A stretch of DNA of 64,000 nucleotides from the NCBI RefSeq assembly GCF_900113705.1, contig NZ_FOQI01000009.1, forward strand, positions 159,769-223,768, read 5' to 3'. Shown here piece after piece: positions 16,646 to 24,541 of the stretch (within the stretch, counting starts at the first letter, position 1; the number at the start of each line of letters is the position of its first letter). This DNA comes from Collimonas sp. OK307 (lineage in GTDB: Bacteria; Pseudomonadota; Gammaproteobacteria; Burkholderiales; Burkholderiaceae_D). The notes below the pieces were generated by a model. The model was not told the origin of the DNA and did not search any database. It saw only the letters and a list, made by a program, of their open reading frames with translations. Both the position numbers and the translations under genes were made by a program.

Positions 16646-17443
16646 TCAACAGCCTCGTTGATAGTTGCCGTCTGATCCTGCATCAATTACCAGCTCGCTA
16701 CCCGTAACAAAGCGGCTAGCGTCTGACACCAGATACAAGATTCCCGCAGCCACATCTGTGGTCGAACCTTTGCCAGCCAACATCCGCAACTCGGCCGTAT
16801 CGGTCAATACCTGCGTCAGGTCGCCTTGCTCGCGCATGGCCGCAGCCAGCGTCGGTGGTCGCATTACGCATGGATGGATGGAGTTGATACGGATGTTATG
16901 CGCGGCATACCTCATCGCGTTCATATTGGCAATCCGCAGTGCGGCTTTCGCCACGTGATCGGCCGCCTCCCGCCGCTCGTCGTTCATGCTGCACAGCGAT
17001 AGTACATTGACGATAGTGCCGCCGCCGGCGCGTTCCATTGCCGCGATCACGTATTTGGTGCACAAGATGCTGCCGCTCACATTGAGTTGCATGGCCTTGT
17101 CCCATTGTTTTATCGATATTCCCTGCGCAGACGGATTGTCGGCATCGACGCCGGCGCAGTTGACCAGAATGTCGATACGGCCGAAGTAAGCTTCGATTGC
17201 TGCCATCACTCGTCGCACCGCATCGTTGTTGCTGACATCGAGTTGCCAGAAATTTGCCCGCCCCTGAGCACTGCCGAGCAACTTGGCAATGGCGAATCCT
17301 TCTTGCTCGTGCTCGTCGAGAATTGCCAGCCGCGCACCGGCGGAAGACAGCGCGCAGGCGATATGCAACGCCATGCCGCGCGTAGAGCCAGTGATCAGAG
17401 CGACTTTGTTTTTGAGAGGGAAGTAGGTGCTGACAGGAATCAT
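16646..17443 (-). CDS. SDR-family protein lacking the catalytic tyrosine
   Basis: 265 residues from the ATG at 17443, preceded by GGAGG. Rossmann features: T-G-S-T-R-G-M-A (usually T-G-x-x-x-G-I-G), N-C-A-G at 96-98, Asn121 and Ser149 in N-V-L-S. The catalytic Y-x-x-x-K position reads D-H-V-A-K, so Tyr is replaced by Asp162 while Lys166 remains. The C-terminal S-D-A-S-R-F-V-T-G-S-E-L-V-I-D-A-G is normal. Either a pseudo-enzyme or a binding protein is likely, or a degenerating gene. It diverges from the XRE regulator gene; three operator-like repeats lie between them. Confidence 0.8.
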   Translation of the reverse strand: MIPVSTYFPLKNKVALITGSTRGMALHIACALSSAGARLAILDEHEQEGFAIAKLLGSAQGRANFWQLDVSNNDAVRRVMAAIEAYFGRIDILVNCAGVDADNPSAQGISIKQWDKAMQLNVSGSILCTKYVIAAMERAGGGTIVNVLSLCSMNDERREAADHVAKAALRIANMNAMRYAAHNIRINSIHPCVMRPPTLAAAMREQGDLTQVLTDTAELRMLAGKGSTTDVAAGILYLVSDASRFVTGSELVIDAGSDGNYQRGC

Positions 17444-17485
17444 GGCAGTTGAACCTCCATTAATATTTGATATGGCAATTAAAGC

Positions 17486-17539
17486 ATTCTTTAGTGCGTA
17501 TTGCAACCATGCTTTAGTTACTTGTAAGTATTCTTTAGT
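17486..17539. promoter_or_regulatory. Three direct repeats, likely operator of the XRE regulator
   Basis: attctttagt at 17486, atgctttagt at 17509 and attctttagt at 17530: three 10-bp direct repeats spaced 23 and 21 bp, i.e. about two helical turns, in the 97-bp divergent region between the SDR and XRE genes. The last copy ends 1 bp before the XRE ATG, so binding there would block its translation start region and its own promoter. Confidence 0.6.
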
Positions 17540-17540
17540 A

Positions 17541-17903
17541 ATGGTGAACAATTACGGAGCGCGACTCGCAGAGGCTTTGCGAATAGCCAAAAAGGATAGA
17601 CAAGAGCTCGCGGACGGCATCGGCGTGAGCGTGCAAGCAATTGGGCAGGTGATCGCGGGAAAAACCAAGGCGCTGACAGCAGAAAATTCAGCGCTTGCCG
17701 CAAAATTTCTAGGCGTTGATATGTTTTGGCTTGCCACTGGAATGGGCAAGCCGAAGATTGTAACTAAGCCTTCCAGTCAATGGCCTTTTAGTATCAGCGT
17801 GGAATCGTTCCTTGCGATACCGGAGGAAGAGCAGAACCGCATAAGTGAATATATCGAATTCTGCGTTAACAAATGGCATGTGGCCCATCCACCAAAAAAA
17901 TAA
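17541..17903 (+). CDS. XRE-family transcriptional regulator
   Basis: 120 residues from the ATG at 17541. N-terminal Cro/CI helix-turn-helix (about 5-62): L-A-E-A-L-R-I-A-K-K-D-R-Q-E-L-A-D-G-I-G, then V-S-V-Q-A-I-G-Q-V-I-A-G-K-T-K-A-L as recognition helix region. It resembles the DNA-binding half of phage CI repressors but has no S24 peptidase/LexA-type C-terminal domain; the rest is short and acidic. Local regulation of itself and the divergent SDR is the simplest reading. The ribosome-binding site is not recognisable because an operator-like repeat occupies its place. Confidence 0.82.
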   Translation: MVNNYGARLAEALRIAKKDRQELADGIGVSVQAIGQVIAGKTKALTAENSALAAKFLGVDMFWLATGMGKPKIVTKPSSQWPFSISVESFLAIPEEEQNRISEYIEFCVNKWHVAHPPKK

Positions 17904-18031
17904 AAAGATTCGCGAGCTATGCCAGATAAAAATGTGAGGCAATAGCTTGGCGCCAGATGAATGGGCCGTCGTTGCATTCCGTGAGCGTCTGCAATCAGCA
18001 GAAGTAGTCGCTGACATTCAATCGGCGAATA

Positions 18032-18068
18032 GTCACTATCGGCCAATTGCCGCCGTTCAAAGATGACC
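18032..18068. repeat. Island palindrome, copy A
   Basis: Core cggccaattgccgccgttc, lying 128 bp after the XRE gene. It shares cggccaa and the trailing cNgttcaaaga / cggtcgaaga pattern with copy D at 19834. The 200 bp between the XRE gene and the next gene hold nothing else I can identify. Confidence 0.45.
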
Positions 18069-18106
18069 TCCAAATTGGCGACAAATCAGGATTTACGTGA
18101 CCTCTT

Positions 18107-18313
18107 ATGGGCAGTCAAAATATCGTCTCACATTGGCATATAAAAATCATCGGAATTTGCGAAGCTAGACTACAACGCATGCTTTCCAATGAAGAGCGAG
18201 AATTTGTACGTCGCAGAGGCGCATTTGTCGCGCTAGAAATGATTGAGGACTCGGTGAGTACCGTGCCGACCGCAGAATTGGTACGCTACTTGAACTCCGA
18301 AATTGACAACTAA
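18107..18313 (+). CDS. Hypothetical small protein
   Basis: 68 residues, unrecognised. It is rich in charged residues with predicted helices (C-E-A-R-L-Q-R-M-L-S-N-E-E-R-E-F-V-R-R-R; E-L-V-R-Y-L-N-S-E) and has no signal peptide. No strong ribosome-binding site precedes the ATG. It is retained because it is co-oriented with the other island genes and the island palindrome copy B begins right at its stop. It could still be non-coding. Confidence 0.4.
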   Translation: MGSQNIVSHWHIKIIGICEARLQRMLSNEEREFVRRRGAFVALEMIEDSVSTVPTAELVRYLNSEIDN

Positions 18314-18332
18314 CTGCCAGAAGCGGAAGCAG
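18314..18332. repeat. Island palindrome, copy B
   Basis: ctgccagaagcggaagcag, immediately after the preceding stop codon, with ctgc/gcag ends. The 12-base core gccagaagcgga is identical to the right half of copy C at 19133-19144. Confidence 0.5.
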
Positions 18333-18373
18333 TTTAATCTCGAGACATTGCCGTTTGAATAGGAAGTTAATAC

Positions 18374-18961
18374 ATGCCTTGGCTACCAATTTATTGCAAC
18401 GAATGCGACCAGCTGGAAGTGCTTTCTTATCTCAACAAAAATGAGGAAATTGCGTTCATCGTTTCGGCCGGCGCAGGACGATGGGTAGCGGTAAAACGCA
18501 TTGAGGTTTTAGAGCCAAGTCGTTATTGCCTTTGGCACATCCCCGGTGGCTCCCTTCCTCTTTTTCGAGGTGCTAAGGAAGCGTCAGGAGAAATTAGCAA
18601 TCCGTTCGACGGTTGGGTAGAGGTTAAATCGGGAGCAGATACTTCGCTCCCTTATTTTGGTGCTCACCCTGGTGTAATTTGGCTGAATATTCGCAATATG
18701 CAAACGGATAAGCTCTCTGAAATGCGAACCATAGGTCTGTCATCCTTTGAATGGATTGGCAATCATTATCGTGTAATTGGTATCGGGGCGACGATGCAAA
18801 CTGAAAAATTCTGGAAAATTCTCAGACAATGGGTCAAGAAACAGACAAGCCAAGTCCCACGTGGCGGGCCTCGACAGCCTACACCTCCCGAAATATGGGC
18901 TTTCAGAGGCGCATTCAATATGTTTGAAAATGGCGCCCAGGGCGAGAACAATCCCTTTTGA
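18374..18961 (+). CDS. Hypothetical protein
   Basis: 195 residues, no family recognised. Soluble, no signal peptide. It starts M-P-W-L-P-I-Y-C-N-E-C-D with a C-x-x-C pair, then alternating hydrophobic strands, a W-H-I-P-G-G-S-L-P-L segment and a Trp-rich C-terminal half ending in a disordered tail (R-G-G-P-R-Q-P-T-P-P-E). The coding signal is convincing by length and lack of better frames. Base composition is lower in GC than the flanking core genes, in keeping with an acquired island. A MITE has inserted 27 bp after the stop codon. Confidence 0.65.
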   Translation: MPWLPIYCNECDQLEVLSYLNKNEEIAFIVSAGAGRWVAVKRIEVLEPSRYCLWHIPGGSLPLFRGAKEASGEISNPFDGWVEVKSGADTSLPYFGAHPGVIWLNIRNMQTDKLSEMRTIGLSSFEWIGNHYRVIGIGATMQTEKFWKILRQWVKKQTSQVPRGGPRQPTPPEIWAFRGAFNMFENGAQGENNPF

Positions 18962-18988
18962 AGCTACCCACGGCGGACGACCGTAGTC

Positions 18989-19135
18989 GGCCGAGGCTGT
19001 GTAAAAACGCAAAAACATGAAATTTTCGTGGGTAGAGTGACCATTGCCGATATCGAAAAAATCGCGTAGCGGTCGTTTTGAGAGGCCGATTTTTACGTGC
19101 GCCGAATTTTTCTGCGTTTTTACACAGCCTCGGCC
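18989..19135. mobile_element. MITE with 19-bp perfect terminal inverted repeats and GGCC target duplication
   Basis: The element proper is 18993-19131 (139 bp). Termini gaggctgtgtaaaaacgca and tgcgtttttacacagcctc are perfect inverses. It encodes no protein. GGCC flanks both ends. The halves outside it, gaccgtagtcggcc (18979-18992) and ggccagaagcggacggtc (19132-19149), join into a sequence matching the uninterrupted palindrome at 19834-19861 with a single GGCC. So GGCC is a real 4-bp target duplication and the host sequence is island palindrome copy C. A full-length IS with the same ends elsewhere in the genome would be needed to move it. Confidence 0.85.
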
Positions 19136-19252
19136 AGAAGCGGACGGTCAGTAGCTCTATCGAAATAGGGACGGTTAATTCAACTAGACATTTATCCACC
19201 ACGAACTTCTACAAGGCTTCTTGCAACAGTTTTCTCACACTTATTCTTGCCT

Positions 19253-19807
19253 ATGTCCCAATTGCCCGTAATTGAAACTCAAAGAACTATTCTGACCGTG
19301 CTACACGCTGAGAATGCACACTTGCTGTTTGCTTACCAACTAGCAAACGCGGAACATTTGGCCGTATGGGAACCGGCAAGGGACAGTAATTTTTATACTG
19401 CTGAATCCTGTCGCGAGCGTAGTGAAAAGGCGTATCGCGGGTTTTTGGATGGCTCCGCACTGAATTTCATTGCTGTTGAACGAGCTTCGCAAAAGATGGT
19501 TGCAGGCTGTAATTTTACGAATATTGTAAGAGGCCCTTTTCTGGGGTGTAATCTGGGGTATTCAGTAGATAAGGAATTTGAGGGTAAAGGGCTAATGCGA
19601 GAAGTCGCGATAGCCGGAATACGTTACGTATTTGATGTACTTTGCCTGCATCGCATAATGGCAAATCATGTGCCTTCCAATGTGAGAAGCGAGAAATTGC
19701 TAAGCAATCTAGGATTCCAGCGTGAAGGTTATGCCAAGGCATACCTGAAAATTGCAGGAAAATGGGAAGACATGGTGCTCAACTCTCTTATCAATCCGAT
19801 GGCGTAA
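19253..19807 (+). CDS. GNAT N-acetyltransferase, RimJ-like
   Basis: 184 residues from the ATG at 19253; a TTG two codons upstream is less likely. RimJ/RimL-type GNAT: E-T-Q-R-T-I-L near the N-terminus, G-Y-S-V-D-K-E-F-E-G-K-G-L-M as the acetyl-CoA binding motif A, then L-H-R-I-M-A-N-H-V-P-S-N-V-R-S-E-K and L-G-F-Q-R-E-G-Y-A. Family members acetylate N-termini of ribosomal proteins or small amines; the substrate is not predictable. It sits in the lower-GC island and is followed by palindrome copy D. Confidence 0.87.
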   Translation: MSQLPVIETQRTILTVLHAENAHLLFAYQLANAEHLAVWEPARDSNFYTAESCRERSEKAYRGFLDGSALNFIAVERASQKMVAGCNFTNIVRGPFLGCNLGYSVDKEFEGKGLMREVAIAGIRYVFDVLCLHRIMANHVPSNVRSEKLLSNLGFQREGYAKAYLKIAGKWEDMVLNSLINPMA

Positions 19808-19833
19808 GTCGTTTGGGTTATCTGCAATTGAGA

Positions 19834-19861
19834 GACCGTAAGCGGCCAAAATCGGACGGTC
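19834..19861. repeat. Island palindrome, copy D (intact reference copy)
   Basis: A 28-bp sequence starting gaccgtaagcggcc and ending cggacggtc, with gaccgt/acggtc ends, 26 bp after the acetyltransferase stop. It matches the MITE-split copy C at 22 of 28 positions. A further small palindrome, ggacg/cgtcc, follows. Confidence 0.6.
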
Positions 19862-19905
19862 GAAGACGTCCGCTAAACTGATGACGATATTGGAGGAATT
19901 GGGTC

Positions 19906-20124
19906 ATGAAATTTGATTGGCACGGCGGAGTAATTTCGCGGACAACGTTAGTCGATTCTGCCTACAAAAATACGCAGAACGTTCGGCGTTTTCTTTCACA
20001 TCAGTGTGGACCGGAGTTCAAATTTGACCGCGACCTGATGGCATGGATACGAAACGGCGTCGAGAAGAACATGGGCGACGTTGTGGACGAGTGGACGCGC
20101 CGACGTACAACTGCGCAAGATTAG
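19906..20124 (+). CDS. DUF6434-type small protein
   Basis: 72 residues. A clear GGAGG site precedes the ATG. The sequence M-K-F-D-W-H-G-G-V-I-S, then N-T-Q-N-V-R-R-F-L, K-F-D-R-D-L-M-A-W-I and M-G-D-V-V-D-E-W-x-R-R, matches the pattern I know for DUF6434 stand-alone domains. Function is unknown; related domains occur beside SAP-type DNA-binding domains in some proteins. Soluble, no signal peptide. Followed 11 bp later by palindrome copy E. Confidence 0.72.
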   Translation: MKFDWHGGVISRTTLVDSAYKNTQNVRRFLSHQCGPEFKFDRDLMAWIRNGVEKNMGDVVDEWTRRRTTAQD

Positions 20125-20135
20125 CAAATGACTTA

Positions 20136-20160
20136 TTCCGGCCATTTGCGGTCTTTCGCA
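20136..20160. repeat. Island palindrome, copy E (degenerate)
   Basis: ttccggccatttgcggtctttcgca, 11 bp after the preceding stop; it shares cggcca and a downstream cggtc with the other copies but is less complete. Confidence 0.35.
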
Positions 20161-20235
20161 CTTGTATTAAAAAATTGCAGATTATGTGTCATTGCATGAT
20201 CTGCTTCTAATTTTTATTTCCAGGAATCAGAGACC

Positions 20236-20754
20236 ATGGAGAGTATTCAAAGATGGATGGTTTTCTTTGTTGGAGGGCTGCTTTTCTCTCAAGTTGTACA
20301 TGCGGATATGTGCAAAGACATTCGTACGATATACGTCGAGTCGCAGCAGCACTTCAGCAACTGGAAGACGAATGATGCAAAGGGTGAGGAATTCGTATCG
20401 ACGGTTTTGTTGGCGGGGGCAAGCTCATGTTTAATCGATGAAGACGGTATTGCATATACTTGTCAGTGGCACTTCAAGAATTTGGAAGCATTGTCGGTCG
20501 CTTACACGGCGATGTTGGATGAAGTGAGTTCGTGTCCGCCGTTATTGAAAGCGCATGCCGATATCAAGAAAATGGAACCGCAAAATTATCAAGCTACAAA
20601 CTTTAATCAAAGAATGGAATTGGTTACCTATGATTATGCTGATGCGGACGTCGTCATTACGATGGGAAAGATGGCGTCTGATATCCAAGCCGTCTCGCTG
20701 GCAAAAAATCTATTGCAGTTCAGTTTCATTAATGCAAAACATCTTCCCGATTAA
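20236..20754 (+). CDS. Hypothetical exported protein
   Basis: 172 residues. N-terminal signal peptide (W-M-V-F-F-V-G-G-L-L-F-S-Q-V-V-H-A-D), then a mature domain with four cysteines (M-C-K-D, S-S-C-L, Y-T-C-Q, S-S-C-P) that could form two disulfides in the periplasm. No family recognised. An AGGA site lies upstream. Last gene of the co-oriented island group; no island palindrome follows it. Confidence 0.65.
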   Translation: MESIQRWMVFFVGGLLFSQVVHADMCKDIRTIYVESQQHFSNWKTNDAKGEEFVSTVLLAGASSCLIDEDGIAYTCQWHFKNLEALSVAYTAMLDEVSSCPPLLKAHADIKKMEPQNYQATNFNQRMELVTYDYADADVVITMGKMASDIQAVSLAKNLLQFSFINAKHLPD

Positions 20755-20767
20755 CTGATTTTGGCGA

Positions 20768-20953
20768 TCAAATTCTGAGAACTGCGCCAAATGCATTTGT
20801 TAGCTTCGCTGACAGTGCAGATACTGCGTCCCCCACCGCTTTCTTGTTTTTGGCAGTAGAGGTCATCCTGACAGAGTATTTTACTTCCACTCGATACTCT
20901 TGATCGCCTGCGGGGATGCCATTCGTTTTATCAAAGCTAGCTGAACATCCGTC
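20768..20953 (-). pseudogene. Possible remnant of a coding sequence
   Basis: A minus-strand frame of about 60 codons between stops reads like the C-terminal end of a protein (R-V-E-V-K-Y-S-V-R-M-T-S, then A-V-G-D-A-V-S-A-L-S-A-K-L-T-N-A-F) but has no proper start. Upstream the open reading moves to other frames across two near-repeats, gcggacatacactcaaa and gcggacacacaaaaa. The rest of 20755-21183 holds no gene I can support. This may be decayed coding sequence; a chance open frame is not excluded. Confidence 0.3.
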
Positions 20954-21183
20954 TTACGCTCGTAGACAACACTTTTTGTGTGTCCGCTTCGCCTTTGAGT
21001 GTATGTCCGCTCGGGGTCGTGTACTGCCTGTCACGCTCCTCTGACGAACGTCCGGTAAAAGTTGTGGATTCAGCCGGTGGATGCAACAGATTGGTGGAAC
21101 CGTTCGGCCGCTCGTGGCTAATTTCAGTCTTCGCAGAGGATTTAGTTTCAACGAAATATGAGTCTGAACGAATACCCCCTGAG

Positions 21184-22125
21184 TTACTGCTCGATACCGG
21201 ACGTATTTGCTGCCAGGCGGCCCTGCTCAGGAAACAATCGCCCCAACACCCCGCGCAACCAGCGATTAGCCGGATCGAGTTCGGCATTCTCATGCCAGTA
21301 CAGATAAACATCCAGCGGCGGTGTCGGCAGCGGTAGCGGATAAATCCGGTTTGGCAAGTTGATATTGGCAATGTGCGCATAATGTTCAGGCATGGTGGTC
21401 AGCAGATCTGAGGCGCTGACTACCTGGCAAGCTGCGTAATAGTGCTGGCAACGCAAACCGACATGCCGTTGACGGCCGATGCGGGCTAGTTCTACGTCTT
21501 CGACGCCAGGGCCGGTGCGGCGGGAGGAGACCAGGATGTGGCTTTGCGCCAGATAGGTTTCGAGATCCAGGCCGTTTTGCAGCGCCGGATGATCCTGGCG
21601 CGCTACCACCACCAATGCATCGCGCGATAACGGTGTGCTGCGGATTTCTCCGGGGCGCTGTAGCAGGACGTCGACCGCAATGTCCAGCGTGCCGGCCGCC
21701 AGTTCGGATTCCAGCTGCCGCCGTTCTACCCGTACCGAATTGATTTCCACCATGGGTGCCTGGGTTTGCAAAAGCTGCATCAGCGGCGGCAGCAACCGCG
21801 CTTCCAGTACGCCTGGCAAGCCGAGGTTGAAGCTGCGGCGGGTGCTGGATGGGTCGAATTGATTGCCGTGTTTGACGCTTACTTCCAGCGTTTGCAGCGC
21901 TTGCCGCACCGGGCCGATGAGTGACCGTGTCATTGGTGTCGGCAGCATGTTGCTACCTTGTCGGACAAACAACGGATCGCCCAGCAGTTCGCGCAGGCGC
22001 GCCAGGGCGTGGCTGACTGCCGGCTGGGTCAGGCTGAGGGCTTTCGCGGCACGGGTGATGTTGCCTTCTGTATAGATGGTATCGAGTACCACGAACAGAT
22101 TGAGGTCGATGCGGCTGATATGCAT
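21184..22125 (-). CDS. LysR-family transcriptional regulator of the ACAD operon
   Basis: 313 residues. N-terminal winged helix-turn-helix of the NodD/SyrM-like subgroup (R-I-D-L-N-L-F-V-V-L-D-T-I-Y, then L-T-Q-P-A-V-S-H-A-L-A-R-L-R-E-L-L-G-D-P-L-F-V-R), followed by a periplasmic-binding-like effector domain from about residue 90. It is divergent from the acyl-CoA dehydrogenase operon; a T-N11-A dyad at 22152-22166 lies between the two starts. The likely inducer is an acyl-CoA or hydroxy acid degraded by the operon (inference). Confidence 0.9.
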   Translation of the reverse strand: MHISRIDLNLFVVLDTIYTEGNITRAAKALSLTQPAVSHALARLRELLGDPLFVRQGSNMLPTPMTRSLIGPVRQALQTLEVSVKHGNQFDPSSTRRSFNLGLPGVLEARLLPPLMQLLQTQAPMVEINSVRVERRQLESELAAGTLDIAVDVLLQRPGEIRSTPLSRDALVVVARQDHPALQNGLDLETYLAQSHILVSSRRTGPGVEDVELARIGRQRHVGLRCQHYYAACQVVSASDLLTTMPEHYAHIANINLPNRIYPLPLPTPPLDVYLYWHENAELDPANRWLRGVLGRLFPEQGRLAANTSGIEQ

Positions 22126-22151
22126 GAAATTAATTATCGTCTATATAAATC

Positions 22152-22166
22152 ATTCATTTGATGAAT
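22152..22166. promoter_or_regulatory. LysR-type operator (T-N11-A dyad)
   Basis: attcat-ttg-atgaat is a perfect 6-bp dyad with T and A 11 bases apart, the classic LysR recognition layout. It sits 27 bp upstream of the LysR start and 64 bp upstream of the dehydrogenase start, so it can serve both promoters. Confidence 0.65.
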
Positions 22167-22229
22167 TATAGCTGTTGCGGCACACTTAATACATCGCCTG
22201 ACCACGTCGCTAAACAGCTGAGGAACATC

Positions 22230-23477
22230 ATGGATTTCGCCTATTCTCCCCGGGCTCGCCAATATATCGAGCGGCTCAATGCATTCATCGCCGAGCATGT
22301 GCTGCCAGCCGAAGCTGAGTATTTCAGTCAGTTGAAGCGCGGTCCTTTGCCATGGAACGTGCCACCGGTGATGCTGGCCTTGAAAGCCAAGGCGAAGGAA
22401 GCGGGCTTGTGGAACCTGTTCCTGCCGGATGAAGAATTCGGGGCTGGCCTCAGCAATACCGATTACGCACCGCTGGCAGAGATCATGGGCCGCTCGTTCA
22501 TCGCACCGGAAGTGTTCAACTGCAACGCACCGGATACTGGCAATATGGAAGTGCTGGCCAAGTACGGTTCGGCGGCACAGCAGGAGCAGTGGCTCAAGCC
22601 GTTGCTGGCCGGCGAAATTCGCTCGGCGTTTTGCATGACCGAGCCGGACGTCGCCTCCAGCGATGCCACCAATATGCGCGCCACGGCGATCGTTGAAGGC
22701 GATGAGGTGCTGCTCAACGGCCGTAAATGGTGGAGCACCGGCATCGGCCATCCCAACTGCAAATTCGTGATTTTCATGGGACTGACTTATCCTGACGGTC
22801 CCAAGCATGCGCGCCATTCAATGGTGATCGTGCCGATGGCGACGGCGGGCGTGAAGATCGAACGTATGCTGCCAGTGTTCGGCGCACTCGACGAGCCTTA
22901 CGGTCATGGCGAAGTCAGTTTTACCAATGTCCGGGTGCCGCTGGCCAACATCATCGCCGGGCCGGGGCGCGGCTTTGAAATTGCCCAGGGCCGTCTCGGG
23001 CCGGGCCGGATTCATCACTGCATGCGGGCGCTGGGCGCGGCTGAAGTGGCGCTGGAAATGCTGTGCAAACGGGCATTGACGCGCAGCGCTTTCGGTAAGC
23101 CGTTGGCTGATCTCGGGGGAAATGCCGACATCATCGCCAATGCGCGCATGGCAATCGAACAATCGCGCTTGCTGACTTTGAAGGCGGCATGGATGATGGA
23201 CACTGTCGGCGCCAAAGCGGCAATGAGTGAAATTTCGCAGATCAAGGTGGTAGCGCCAAACGTGGCACAGTTGGTGATCGACCAGGCGATCCAGATTCAC
23301 GGCGGCGCGGGTGTTTGCGACGACTTGCCGCTGACGGCATTGTTTGCCTACGCCCGGGTGCTGCGGCTGGCGGACGGGCCGGATGAGGTGCACCGCGCCT
23401 TGATCGCTAAGCTGGAATTGAAGGCACAGGCTGCCAAAGCTGCCGGTTTGGCTACAACAGCAGGAGAACCGGCATGA
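22230..23477 (+). CDS. Acyl-CoA dehydrogenase of the ACAD10/ACAD11 (LvaC-like) clade
   Basis: 415 residues from the ATG at 22230, which has AGGA five bases upstream. FAD-dependent acyl-CoA dehydrogenase fold. Diagnostic C-terminal blocks are [30 protein letters not shown] and [10 protein letters not shown], all very close to human ACAD11 as I remember it. The Y-E-G-T catalytic glutamate position of classical enzymes is occupied by Asp382 in A-D-G-P. Partners of this clade act on 4-phosphoacyl-CoA made by an APH-type kinase, which is encoded by the next gene with a 4-bp overlap. It is therefore probably a phosphate-eliminating enzyme in 4-hydroxy acid breakdown rather than a plain beta-oxidation dehydrogenase. 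Confidence 0.88.
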   Translation: MDFAYSPRARQYIERLNAFIAEHVLPAEAEYFSQLKRGPLPWNVPPVMLALKAKAKEAGLWNLFLPDEEFGAGLSNTDYAPLAEIMGRSFIAPEVFNCNAPDTGNMEVLAKYGSAAQQEQWLKPLLAGEIRSAFCMTEPDVASSDATNMRATAIVEGDEVLLNGRKWWSTGIGHPNCKFVIFMGLTYPDGPKHARHSMVIVPMATAGVKIERMLPVFGALDEPYGHGEVSFTNVRVPLANIIAGPGRGFEIAQGRLGPGRIHHCMRALGAAEVALEMLCKRALTRSAFGKPLADLGGNADIIANARMAIEQSRLLTLKAAWMMDTVGAKAAMSEISQIKVVAPNVAQLVIDQAIQIHGGAGVCDDLPLTALFAYARVLRLADGPDEVHRALIAKLELKAQAAKAAGLATTAGEPA

Positions 23478-24541
23478 CGCTGATCGATCAAGCCGGTGCG
23501 GTACGCAGCGGTGAAGAACTGGATGTGGCAAAGATCGCCGCTTTCCTGAAAAGCATCGACAGCAGTCTTGAAGGATTGCCGACAGTGAGCCAGTTCCCCG
23601 GTGGTGCGTCCAATTTGACGTATCTGCTGAGCTATGCCAATCGCGAGTTGATTCTGCGGCGGCCGCCCTCCGGCGCCAAAGTCAAGTCGGCACACGATAT
23701 GCTGCGCGAAGCAAACATCATGTCCGAACTCAAGCCGGTCTACCCGTACGTGCCAAGCGTGTTCGCAACGTGCCAGGATCGTGCGGTGATGGACAGCGAT
23801 TTCTATGTGATGGAACGGCTGCGGGGCGTCATTCTGCGCGACAAATTACCTGAAGGCTTGGTGTTGAGCGAGGCCGACACGCGCCAGTTGTGCCTGAATG
23901 TGATCGACAAGATGATCGCATTGCATCAGGTCGACTATCAGGCCGCCGGCCTGGCGCACCTGGGCAAGGGCGACGGTTATGTACAGCGGCAGATCAGCGG
24001 CTGGAGCGAGCGCTACCGCAAGGCGCGCACTGACGACGCCGTCGATTTCGAGTCTGTGATGAGTTGGCTGAATGAAAAAATGCCGGCCACCGATGTCGCC
24101 ACCTGCCTGATCCACAACGATTTCCGTTTCGATAATGTGGTGCTCGATGTTGATAATCCACTCAACGTCATCGGTGTACTGGATTGGGAAATGGCGAGCC
24201 TCGGCGATCCTCTGATGGATCTCGGCAATACGCTGGCGTATTGGGTGCAGGCCGACGATGAACCGCAATTCAAGCAGATGCGACGTCAGCCGACGCACTT
24301 GCCGGGCATGCTGACGCGCAATGAAGTGATTGCCTACTACGGCGAAAAGACAGGCTACCGCACCGATCATTTCGACTTTTACGAAATCTATGGACTGTTC
24401 CGGCTGGCAGTGATCGTGCAGCAAATCTACTATCGTTTTCATCACGGGCAAACCAAGAATCCGCAATTCGCATTCTTTGTCCACGTCACCAATTATCTGG
24501 AACAGCGCTGCAAGAATCTGATTGCGCAGTCGAGCATATGA
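23474..24541 (+). CDS. APH-family kinase, ACAD11 N-terminal / LvaA-like
   Basis: 355 residues. Aminoglycoside-phosphotransferase fold: nucleotide loop [10 protein letters not shown], then L-I-L-R-R-P-P-S-G, the catalytic H-N-D-F-R-F-D-N-V and Mg-binding [12 protein letters not shown]. The combination P-P-S-G-x-x-x-x-S-A-H with F-Y-V-M-E-R is what the kinase domain of ACAD10/11 and Pseudomonas LvaA show, not drug-modifying enzymes. Predicted reaction: ATP-dependent phosphorylation of the 4-hydroxyl of 4-hydroxyacyl-CoA. ATGA overlaps link it to both neighbours, so kinase, dehydrogenase and phosphatase are made together. It should not be called an antibiotic-resistance gene. Confidence 0.87.
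   Translation: MTLIDQAGAVRSGEELDVAKIAAFLKSIDSSLEGLPTVSQFPGGASNLTYLLSYANRELILRRPPSGAKVKSAHDMLREANIMSELKPVYPYVPSVFATCQDRAVMDSDFYVMERLRGVILRDKLPEGLVLSEADTRQLCLNVIDKMIALHQVDYQAAGLAHLGKGDGYVQRQISGWSERYRKARTDDAVDFESVMSWLNEKMPATDVATCLIHNDFRFDNVVLDVDNPLNVIGVLDWEMASLGDPLMDLGNTLAYWVQADDEPQFKQMRRQPTHLPGMLTRNEVIAYYGEKTGYRTDHFDFYEIYGLFRLAVIVQQIYYRFHHGQTKNPQFAFFVHVTNYLEQRCKNLIAQSSI

Noticed and set aside
16369..16686. Minus-strand frame with A-F-D-F repeats as a protein gene
   Set aside because: It is produced by the 12-bp tandem repeat and the palindromic block and overlaps the SDR end.
18032..20160. Integron attC sites in the small-gene island
   Set aside because: No paired RYYYAAC/GTTRRRY boxes are seen at the gene junctions and no integrase gene is present; the palindromes have other cores.
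20937..21380. 147-codon minus-strand frame overlapping the LysR 3' end
   Set aside because: Half of it is a shadow of LysR; the other half is part of the possible remnant and lacks a start signal.
23474..24541. Aminoglycoside resistance gene
   Set aside because: The kinase shows ACAD11/LvaA-type motifs and is translationally coupled to an acyl-CoA dehydrogenase.
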